Origin: Anaerolineales bacterium
Lineage (GTDB): Bacteria > Chloroflexota > Anaerolineae > Anaerolineales > UBA6663
DNA: 52,241 nt
Direction: 5' to 3'
Assembly (NCBI GenBank): GCA_016789175.1
Contig: JAEURK010000336.1
Location: 1 to 52,241, forward strand
The notes under the pieces were generated by a model. That model did not search any database and was not told where the DNA came from. It saw nothing but the letters and a program-made list of their open reading frames with translations. Of this stretch, positions 34,901-41,353 are shown in pieces. Numbering within the stretch: position 1 is the stretch's first letter; each line of letters opens with the position of its first letter. The position numbers and the translations under genes were made by a program.

Positions 34901-36397
34901 CTAGCGAACCGCGCCGTGCACCAACGGCACGGTTCGTTTTTCGGCGCCGGCCAGGATCGCGCCGGCGACGCGCAATGCGCCCAACGTCACACTGGCCGTG
35001 GATTGGCCCGGGAAGATCGAGTCGCCGACCAACCACAATCCGCGCACACCGGTGCCCGGGCCGCGGGCGGACCAGAGCGAGGTCTGAGCGAAGCCGCCGA
35101 CCATGCCCCCGGGCCGCCCGGTGAACCGCTCGAACGTGGCCGGGCTGGCCGTCAACCGGAAGCGGATCGCCTGCGCCAGCTCGGGCAAAGCGCGCGTCGC
35201 GCCCTGGATCATTCGTTGGCTGTACCGATCCTTCTGGCGTTGGTACTCGCCCGGGTCCTCACGCTTGAGTCGTACCCACGGCGCGATCGCGGTGTGTGTG
35301 GAGAGCGTCACGGCGCGCGCGCCGGTCGGCGCGCGCCCGGTCTCACCCGGCCCGGAGACCGAGATGAAGATCGAGTTGCCTTCGCCGAGTGGTCGACCCG
35401 GATCGACAACCACCTGATGATGACCGGGCGTCCCGGCAACGGCGGTCTCGGCCACGCCAAGATACACCATGAACGCGCCCCAGGTCGGCGCCCGGAGGTC
35501 TGTCTCGCGGATCAGGCCGGCCGGCGCGGCATCACCCAGCAGACGCGCCAGAGCCCACGGCGTGAGGTTACCGATGACGACATCGGCTTCGGCGGTCAGG
35601 CCCCGGATCGTCTGCACGCCAATTGCCCGACCGTTGCGAACCAGGATAGACGCGACCCGCTGGCGAGTCAGCACCTGCGCCCCGCGTTTGCGCAACCAGT
35701 TCACCAACGTCGCCGCCAGGCCCCCAACACCACCCTGCACCTGATTCACGCCCCGGCGCGGCAGGTCGAGCGCGGCGCTGCCATAGAGTGCGTTGGCGTG
35801 AGCGGCCGTCGTCTGGGCCGAGATCAGGAGCTGCGAGTCGAGGAAAGCACGCAGGGCCGGGTCGCGCCAGGCCGGTCCGGCCAGGTCGCGCACGGTTCGA
35901 AAGGCCTGAGGCGCAGCCGCGATCACATCCGGGCGCACCGCCCGCGCCAGGCGGATCCAGTCCTCCAGTGACTCCGGCGGCCACGGCAGCCCGCGCGCAC
36001 TGAGCGACCAGGCCGTCGCGGCCAGACGCTCTTGCGCCAACCAGAAGGCCTCGGCGCCCGTGAACGCGGCCCGCCGCTCGTCGTGCCAGGCTGGGCGGCT
36101 CGCCCATTGCGTGATGGCGCGATCCGGCAGATGTGTCACCCAGGCCGGGTCGACCCGCTCGACCGGCCAGCTGAGGCCAAGCAGCGCCCCGAGGCGCTCG
36201 TGCGGGCCACCGGGGTCGAAGCCCCCCACCAGAGTAGCGCCGGCGTCAAAGCGGTAATCGCGGTGAAAGAACGTGCCGGCGCACCCGCCGGGATAGACGT
36301 GGGCCTCGAGCACTGTCACGTCCCAGCCGGCCTGCGCCAGGAGCGCCGCCGCCGACAACCCGCCGATCCCGGCCCCGATCACGACCGCCGAGGGCAT
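34901..36397 (-). CDS. Phytoene desaturase/carotenoid isomerase-family FAD oxidoreductase
   Basis: The 498-aa protein begins with the FAD dinucleotide loop VVIGAGIGGLSAAALLAQAG followed by VLEAHVYPGGCAGTF, the CrtI-family opening. The middle has QVQGGVGGLAATLVNWLRKRGAQVLT, and the C-terminus has WLVGDSIFPGQSTASVTLGALRVAGAI, closer to carotenoid isomerases (CrtISO) and CrtD-type desaturases than to classic phytoene desaturase. It is co-transcribed with the SRPBCC gene (2 bp gap) and lies beside a B12/MerR photoreceptor-type regulator, which supports a carotenoid or other light-linked isoprenoid role. No phytoene synthase is in the window, so the substrate is open. Confidence 0.85.
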   Translation of the reverse strand: MPSAVVIGAGIGGLSAAALLAQAGWDVTVLEAHVYPGGCAGTFFHRDYRFDAGATLVGGFDPGGPHERLGALLGLSWPVERVDPAWVTHLPDRAITQWASRPAWHDERRAAFTGAEAFWLAQERLAATAWSLSARGLPWPPESLEDWIRLARAVRPDVIAAAPQAFRTVRDLAGPAWRDPALRAFLDSQLLISAQTTAAHANALYGSAALDLPRRGVNQVQGGVGGLAATLVNWLRKRGAQVLTRQRVASILVRNGRAIGVQTIRGLTAEADVVIGNLTPWALARLLGDAAPAGLIRETDLRAPTWGAFMVYLGVAETAVAGTPGHHQVVVDPGRPLGEGNSIFISVSGPGETGRAPTGARAVTLSTHTAIAPWVRLKREDPGEYQRQKDRYSQRMIQGATRALPELAQAIRFRLTASPATFERFTGRPGGMVGGFAQTSLWSARGPGTGVRGLWLVGDSIFPGQSTASVTLGALRVAGAILAGAEKRTVPLVHGAVR

Positions 36398-36399
36398 GG

Positions 36400-36876
36400 T
36401 CAGGCCGCACCCTGCGCGGGTCGGCGGTTCAGCGCGCGGCGTGTGGCCCACCGCCGATAGGCAAACAGCAACCACAGGCCCGGCGGATTGAACAGCAACC
36501 GGCTGAACCACCCGCGCGGGCCTGGGTGATAGGCATACGCGATGTGCTCGTGAACTGCGGTGCGGTCGGCCGCGAGGGCTGTGAAGCGATGCGTATGTTG
36601 CCAACGCTGCATTGGGCTCCGAACCGCCGTATCGCGAAAGCCCGTCAGCGGTTCGACCCGGTCATGCACGGCTGTCCATGCCACCGGGATCGGGCCGAAC
36701 CACATGGTCATGTCGACCCGCGAACCCTCGGCCAGGGCTTCGGCCCGGTGGAGTTGGATAAAGATCGGTGGCGGGGTCAGGCGCGGCAAGGCTTTTGCGT
36801 CACGGTGAAATGCAGCAACCGCGCTCAGCGGTGCGGCGACCTCGAAGTGAAAGGTGAAAGTAGGCATCTCCGGCAT
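36400..36876 (-). CDS. SRPBCC (START-like) family protein
   Basis: The product of about 158 aa starts with FTFHFEVAAPLSAVAAFHRD, then PRLTPPPIFIQLH, TMWFGPIPVAWTAVHDRVEP, FRDTAVRSPMQRWQHTHRF and AYHPGPRGWFSRLLFNPPGLWLLFAYR. This is the hydrophobic-cavity SRPBCC fold usually binding lipids. A start three codons later (36867) is possible. The stop is 2 bp before the oxidoreductase start, so the pair is an operon. Two TTGTACA-type half-sites with 11-bp spacing lie 20 bp upstream of the start codon, suggesting control by the adjacent MerR/B12 protein. Confidence 0.82.
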   Translation of the reverse strand: MPEMPTFTFHFEVAAPLSAVAAFHRDAKALPRLTPPPIFIQLHRAEALAEGSRVDMTMWFGPIPVAWTAVHDRVEPLTGFRDTAVRSPMQRWQHTHRFTALAADRTAVHEHIAYAYHPGPRGWFSRLLFNPPGLWLLFAYRRWATRRALNRRPAQGAA

Positions 36877-36895
36877 CGTAGCAAACCGCCGGGAC

Positions 36896-36913
36896 TCTAC
36901 AAGGCTTGTACAA
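36896..36913 (-). promoter_or_regulatory. Putative CarH-type operator before the SRPBCC operon
   Basis: On the minus strand TTGTACA (36913-36907) is followed exactly 11 bp later by TTGTAGA (36902-36896). The first matches nTnTACAn, the half-site I recall for the Thermus CarH photoreceptor, which binds direct repeats of 11 bp. No convincing -35/-10 pair overlaps them. Confidence 0.5.
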
Positions 36914-36966
36914 AGCAAGCCGACAGCGGGGCCCGCTTTTCCGCGAGATTCGAGATGAGGATTGAA

Positions 36967-36990
36967 TGAGCGCGTGTCGCAGCGCGCTCA
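36967..36990 (-). terminator. Hairpin at the end of the MerR/B12 regulator gene
   Basis: TGAGCGCG (36967-36974) and CGCGCTCA (36983-36990) form a perfect 8-bp stem overlapping the regulator stop codon. It may separate the regulator from the SRPBCC operon downstream; no T tract is seen. Confidence 0.4.
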
Positions 36991-37974
36991 GGCGCCCAAG
37001 AGCTGCCGAACGCGGGTGACCCCGGCCGAGAGGGTGTCGCCTAGATAGACTCCGGGCACCGATTCGCGCAGCGAAGGGCTGATAATGCAGGCCCGCCCGC
37101 CGAAACCGAACTTCGGTTTGGGCCGCATCGCGTTGAGGCCGACATGGACTCGCTGCAACTCGTGCGCCGACTGTAGCGAGTTCGCGGTCAGGATCACCAT
37201 CGCCGGGCGCTCGATGCGCGTGTAGTCAAGCAGGTCGTCGACGTTGACATCCTGACCCAGGTACTCGACCCGGTAGCCTTCGCGGCGGAGAAAGATCGAA
37301 AGGATCAGGGCCGGGATCTCATGCAACTCGCCCGGGGCGCAGCCGATGATGATCCGGCTGTGGAGGCGGCCATGCGGCATCTGCTGGTAATACGTCATCA
37401 AACGACCGCGCAAGTAGCTGCTGGCGAAGTGCTCGGTCGCGATCCGGATCCGGCCGGCAGACCAGGCGTCGCCGATCTTGTGCAGACAGGGCGTGATGAC
37501 GTCGTTGCACACGGCGACGATATCGTACTGCCCGATCACGTCATTTATGATCAGGTTCGCAGACTGCTCGTCGTGCCGGAGCAGGACCTCGTACAGACGC
37601 GTGGCGTAGCCGTCCGGAGCGGAACCCGGCAGGCGCGTGATCGGCGCCTGCGGCGTTGCCACGATGGCGGGCCACAGCCCGGCCCGACGCAGATCGAGCA
37701 ACTCGCCGGCCGCCGTGCTGATCGATTGGCCGCTGTCGACGCGCGACTTGAGCCAATGCAGGATCGCGACATCACGCTCGGAATACAGGCGATAGTTGCT
37801 GCGGGTCCGATGCGGCACAAGCAACTGGTAGCGGCGCTCCCAGGCTCGCAATGTCACGGGCCGGATGCCGACTTCGCCGCAGACGGTTTTGATACTGAAC
37901 TTTGGCACATCCGGCAGGTCGCCGATGTTGGTCTTGGCTTCGACCGCCTCCGGGGCGGAAAGTGGTTGTATCAT
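36988..37974 (-). CDS. MerR-type regulator with B12-binding domain (CarH/LitR-like)
   Basis: The 328-aa protein has a MerR helix-turn-helix (about 24-95: KTVCGEVGIRPVTLRAWERRYQ, RLYSERDVAILHWLK), a four-helix cap and a Rossmann-like cobalamin domain. The cap shows the W-x9-E-H motif of CarH (Trp171, Glu181, His182), which shields the adenosyl group. His218 in the GELHE loop is the likely lower cobalt ligand, 36 residues after His182, much as in Thermus CarH. Such proteins are tetrameric repressors in the dark and release DNA in light. The ATG at 37974 is chosen because the promoter at 38047-38020 would start transcription below the GTG at 38019. The carotenoid-type operon is downstream and a histidine kinase is divergent. 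Confidence 0.9.
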   Translation of the reverse strand: MIQPLSAPEAVEAKTNIGDLPDVPKFSIKTVCGEVGIRPVTLRAWERRYQLLVPHRTRSNYRLYSERDVAILHWLKSRVDSGQSISTAAGELLDLRRAGLWPAIVATPQAPITRLPGSAPDGYATRLYEVLLRHDEQSANLIINDVIGQYDIVAVCNDVITPCLHKIGDAWSAGRIRIATEHFASSYLRGRLMTYYQQMPHGRLHSRIIIGCAPGELHEIPALILSIFLRREGYRVEYLGQDVNVDDLLDYTRIERPAMVILTANSLQSAHELQRVHVGLNAMRPKPKFGFGGRACIISPSLRESVPGVYLGDTLSAGVTRVRQLLGA

Positions 37975-38019
37975 CGCACTGCTCTGGGAACGGGCGGCCA
38001 ATTGCTGTGCCGCCCGCAC

Positions 38020-38047
38020 ATAAAATGCATCTTGTCCAAGCTGTCAA
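38020..38047 (-). promoter_or_regulatory. Promoter of the MerR/B12 regulator gene
   Basis: On the minus strand a perfect TTGACA (38047-38042) and TTTTAT (38025-38020) are 16 bp apart. Transcription would start near 38013, about 40 bases before the ATG at 37974. Confidence 0.5.
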
Positions 38048-38073
38048 GTCATTGTACACCCTTTGTGCAATGC
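38041..38073 (+). promoter_or_regulatory. Putative CarH-type operator with 11-bp direct repeats
   Basis: TTGTACA (38052-38058) and TTGTGCA (38063-38069) are exactly 11 bp apart, and a weaker CTGTCAA (38041-38047) sits 11 bp before the first. The weak copy is the complement of the regulator's own -35 box, so binding would block it. The inner part also reads as the inverted repeat ATTGTACA/TGTGCAAT. This fits autoregulation by a CarH-like repressor; it also lies upstream of the divergent kinase gene. Confidence 0.55.
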
Positions 38074-38101
38074 TCGACAACGGGACCCGGGTACATCTTG
38101 C

Positions 38102-39721
38102 ATGCCTGAACCCATCTTTCTCGACGCTGGCCACGCCTGGGAGGGGTTGCGCGAGATCGCGCGGTCGCTCTCGGGCGCTCACGACCTCGGCACGACCCTT
38201 GACCTGATTGCAGCCAAGACCGCGCAGGTCCTTGGGGTCGACTCGTGTTCGATCTATCTGCTGGATGACGAAACCCTCTGGCTGCGCGCCTCGACCGGCC
38301 TCTCACGCCAGGCGGTCGGACGCGGCTCACTTCAGATCGGCGAGGGACTGACCGGTTGGGCGGCCGCCAACAATCAGCCGGTGGCTGTCGCGGATGCCCA
38401 GACCGATCCGCGCTTCAAATTCGTGCCCTACACCGGTGAGCGTGCCTTCCATTCGCTCCTGGCTGTCCCCCTGGTCTCTGAAGGGCGCGTGACCGGAGCC
38501 ATGAACGTCCAGACCTATGCGGCGCACGCCTTCACCGGGCCCGAGATCGGGCTGCTCAGCCTGATCGCCGATCTGGCGGCGGGTGTGCTCAAGCGGGCCA
38601 GCCTGACCGATAACCTCAACCGCCAGCTGGCCGAGCTCAAGACGCTCGCCCGCGTCAGTCAGACCATCAACCAGCCGCTGTATCTCGATGACATGCTCAA
38701 CGTGGTCGTCGAGATGGCCGCCAAGGTCATGGGCGCCGCGGTCTGCACGCTGCGCCTGGTCGACGAGGCGCAGGAGGGGTTGGTGGTGCGGGCTGCGGCC
38801 ACCCGGATCGAGGGCTACGAGCCCAAGCCGGCCCTGCGCCTGGACGAAGGCATCAACGGCCTGGTGCTGAGCGAGCGCAAGCCTTACACGGTGCTCGACG
38901 TCCGCACAGACCCGCGTTTTCCGTTTCGCGAAGCTGCCCAACGCGAGGGCCTGGTCAGCATGCTGGCCGTGCCCCTGATCGTGCGCGACCGCGCGATCGG
39001 CGTGCTCAATGCCTTTACCACGCAGACCCATGTGTACACCGAGGCCGAGATCGGTCTGCTCTCGACCCTGGCCAACCAGACGGCGTTAGCGATCGAGAAC
39101 GCGCAGCTCGTCACCAGCGCCTCCATCGTGCGCGAGATGCACCACCGCGTCCGAAATAACCTGCAGCAAGTGGCGATGCTGCTTCGCCTGCAGGCCCAAC
39201 AGTCGGGCGATTCGAAAGGGCACCTGCAGATCGCGGTCAACCGCGTCCAGGCGATCGCGGCCGTCCACGAGGTGCTGGCCCAGGAAGGCTACCGGCTCGT
39301 CAACGTGCGCGAAGTCGCCGACCGGATCGTGCGGCTGCGCGGCCAGCACCTATCGCAGCCCAACCTGAGCGTGCAGGTGCAGGTCGACGGCGAAGACGTG
39401 TTGCTGCCCTCGCGCGCGGCCACGTCGCTAGCCCTGGTGATCAATGAGCTGCTGGAGAACGCCATGGAGCATGCCTTCAGCGGCCGGACGGAGGGCCGGG
39501 TACGGATCCACTGTGCCCAGGCGGGCGGTGATTATCGAATCGACGTGACCGATGACGGCGTGGGGATGCCGGTCAAACCGATCGACAGCCTGGGGCTGGA
39601 GATCGTCACGGCCCTGGTGCGCGATGACTTGCACGGCACCTTGAGCTTCCAGTCCCCCATCGGCGGCGGCACCCAGGCGATCGTCCAGCTCCCACGCCCG
39701 GCGCAGTTGGATCTCGAGTAG
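38102..39721 (+). CDS. GAF-GAF histidine kinase, HisKA_2 type
   Basis: The 539-aa soluble kinase has two GAF domains (about 25-165 and 185-330), then a HisKA_2 dimerisation helix VREMHHRVRNNLQQVAML with the phospho-acceptor at His347/348, and an HATPase domain (ALVINELLENAMEHAF, DDGVGMPVKPIDSLGLEIV). This is the PdtaS/EutW class, whose partners are ANTAR response regulators, and such a gene follows 110 bp downstream. The start at 38102 (MPEPIF) follows the divergent promoter region shared with the MerR/B12 gene; an upstream in-frame start lies inside the operator. Confidence 0.9.
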   Translation: MPEPIFLDAGHAWEGLREIARSLSGAHDLGTTLDLIAAKTAQVLGVDSCSIYLLDDETLWLRASTGLSRQAVGRGSLQIGEGLTGWAAANNQPVAVADAQTDPRFKFVPYTGERAFHSLLAVPLVSEGRVTGAMNVQTYAAHAFTGPEIGLLSLIADLAAGVLKRASLTDNLNRQLAELKTLARVSQTINQPLYLDDMLNVVVEMAAKVMGAAVCTLRLVDEAQEGLVVRAAATRIEGYEPKPALRLDEGINGLVLSERKPYTVLDVRTDPRFPFREAAQREGLVSMLAVPLIVRDRAIGVLNAFTTQTHVYTEAEIGLLSTLANQTALAIENAQLVTSASIVREMHHRVRNNLQQVAMLLRLQAQQSGDSKGHLQIAVNRVQAIAAVHEVLAQEGYRLVNVREVADRIVRLRGQHLSQPNLSVQVQVDGEDVLLPSRAATSLALVINELLENAMEHAFSGRTEGRVRIHCAQAGGDYRIDVTDDGVGMPVKPIDSLGLEIVTALVRDDLHGTLSFQSPIGGGTQAIVQLPRPAQLDLE

Positions 39722-39831
39722 GCGCCCGGCGCCCGTTTGCCTGAGGCCGCTTCGCCATTTGGGGGATTGTCCCGGTCGGGCCGGCTGTGCCACAATCCCG
39801 GGTTGAACAGACCACTTCTCGAGGTGTTGCA

Positions 39832-40407
39832 TTGGACAAACTACGCATTCTGGTTGCCGACGACGAAGCCATCATCCGCCTGGGTTTGCGCGGCATGCTG
39901 GCGCAGATGGGCCATGAGGTCCTGCTGGCGGCCGACGGGCGTGAAGCTCTCAACATCGCCCGCACGTCACGGCCGGACCTGGCGCTGCTCGACATCCGCA
40001 TGCCGCAGGTGGACGGCCTCGACGTCGCGCGCGCGCTGAACGAGCGCCAGCCGATGCCCATCATCTTCCTGACCGCGTACAGCGAACAGGATCTGATTGC
40101 CGAAGCGGCCGAGCTCAAGGTCCAGAACTATCTGATCAAACCGGTCGACGAGCGCGACCTGGTGGCCGCTATCCCGATCGCGGTCGCCAAGTTCCGCGAG
40201 GGCCAGGCCGCTCAAAACCGGATCGATGAACTCGAAGAGACGATCGAGACGCGCAAGCTGGTCGACCGCGCGAAAGGCATCCTGATGCAGGCCGGGTCGA
40301 GCGAGGATCAGGCCTATCACACCCTGCAGAAGCGGGCCCGCGACGAGCGCATCTCAATGCGGCAGGTGGCCGAAGACATCCTGCGCAAGGCCGGGCGCCT
40401 CAAGTAA
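39832..40407 (+). CDS. ANTAR-domain response regulator (PdtaR-like)
   Basis: The 191-aa protein joins a receiver (ILVADDEAIIRLGLRGML; phospho-acceptor Asp54 in LALLDIRMP; LTAYSEQD; YLIKPVDE) to an ANTAR domain (about 135-190: ETRKLVDRAKGILMQAGSSEDQAYHTLQKRARDERISMRQVAEDIL). ANTAR proteins bind paired hexaloop hairpins in mRNA leaders and prevent termination. The TTG at 39832 is chosen because GAGGTG lies five bases upstream; a GTG at 39787 is an alternative but lies before a possible promoter (TTGTCC-N18-CACAAT, ending 39796). The HAD gene follows after 11 bp. Confidence 0.9.
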   Translation: MDKLRILVADDEAIIRLGLRGMLAQMGHEVLLAADGREALNIARTSRPDLALLDIRMPQVDGLDVARALNERQPMPIIFLTAYSEQDLIAEAAELKVQNYLIKPVDERDLVAAIPIAVAKFREGQAAQNRIDELEETIETRKLVDRAKGILMQAGSSEDQAYHTLQKRARDERISMRQVAEDILRKAGRLK

Positions 40408-40418
40408 GCGCGTCAGCC

Positions 40419-41270
40419 ATGCCGTATGCCCAGGATTGGTCTCCGTTCGAGACCGTGATCTTCGACTGTGACTCGACGCTGTCGACCGTCGAAGGCATCG
40501 ACGAGCTCGCCCGCTGGGCGGGCAAGGAAGCCGAGGTCGCGGCGTTGACCGACCGCGCCATGAACGGGGAGCTGCCGCTCGAGCAGGTCTACACGCGCCG
40601 GCTCGAGATGATCAACGCCACGCGCGAGAACGTCGAGCGCCTGGCTCAGTTGTATCGCGACACGCTCGTCGCCGACGCCCGTGACGTAATTGGAGCGCTC
40701 CAGGCCGATGGCCGGCAGGTCTTCATCGTCAGCGGCGGCCTGGCCAAGGGCGTGCGCGACTTCGGCGTCTGGTTGGGCGTGCCCGAAGAGCGGATCCACG
40801 CCGTCGAGCTTGAGTACAACCAGCTGGCCGGAAACTGGTGGGAGACCTGGCGGCACCCGGCCGGGCGCAACCTGAACGAGCAGATCCTGGGGCACGACGG
40901 GGGTCCGCTGACCATCGGGCGCGGTAAAGCCGAAATCATCCGGCGCCTGCGAGGCTCTGCGCCCGGGCGCGCAATGCTGATCGGCGACGGTGGAAGCGAT
41001 CTCGAAGCCAGCGAGGCGGTCGACCTGTTTGTCGGGTTCGGGGGCGTGGTCGCGCGGCCAAAAGTTGCGGCCGGCGCGCGGGTGTTTGTCCGGGCAGCAA
41101 CACTGGCGCCGATCCTGCCGTTGGCCCTGGCGCGGCCGGAGGGACCGACCGGGTATTCCGAACTATTTGCGCGCGGCGTCGCAGCAGTGGCGGACCCGGC
41201 CAGAGTAGTCTTCCAACACGCCGAACTGCGCGCCGCAGCGTTGCGGCGGATGGGTCTCGCGGCGGCATAG
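40419..41270 (+). CDS. Phosphoserine phosphatase-like HAD hydrolase
   Basis: The 283-aa protein has all HAD motifs: FDCDSTLSTVEGIDELA (nucleophile Asp16, acid/base Asp18), VSGG (motif II), Lys in GRGKAEII (motif III) and GDGGSDLEASEA (motif IV). The cap follows motif I as in SerB. It starts 11 bp after the ANTAR regulator and is followed by a SerA homologue, so a serine-pathway role is plausible. The 60-residue C-terminal tail (LARPEGPTGYSELFARGV) is extra. Phosphoserine as substrate is likely but not proven. Confidence 0.82.
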   Translation: MPYAQDWSPFETVIFDCDSTLSTVEGIDELARWAGKEAEVAALTDRAMNGELPLEQVYTRRLEMINATRENVERLAQLYRDTLVADARDVIGALQADGRQVFIVSGGLAKGVRDFGVWLGVPEERIHAVELEYNQLAGNWWETWRHPAGRNLNEQILGHDGGPLTIGRGKAEIIRRLRGSAPGRAMLIGDGGSDLEASEAVDLFVGFGGVVARPKVAAGARVFVRAATLAPILPLALARPEGPTGYSELFARGVAAVADPARVVFQHAELRAAALRRMGLAAA

Positions 41271-41293
41271 CAGAGATCGGGCGTTCGCCGCTG

Positions 41294-41312
41294 TCGGCGC
41301 GAAAAGCGCCGA
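41294..41312 (+). terminator. Hairpin after the HAD phosphatase gene
   Basis: TCGGCGC (41294-41300) and GCGCCGA (41306-41312) enclose a GAAAA loop, 24 bp after the stop codon. No T tract follows. It may separate the kinase-regulator-phosphatase unit from the SerA-like gene. Confidence 0.45.
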
Positions 41313-41340
41313 TAACGGGGCATTCCCGGTATCTATACTG

Positions 41341-41346
41341 TACAAT
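41341..41346 (+). promoter_or_regulatory. -10 box of the SerA-like gene, leaderless type
   Basis: TACAAT ends seven bases before the ATG at 41354 and there is no Shine-Dalgarno, so the transcript probably begins at the start codon. A second box, TATACT, lies just upstream (41334-41339). Confidence 0.45.
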
Positions 41347-41353
41347 CGCGCCC

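Noticed and set aside
41338-41346. CTGTACAAT before the SerA-like gene as a CarH-like operator
   Set aside because: No 11-bp partner is present; it is better explained as the -10 promoter box.
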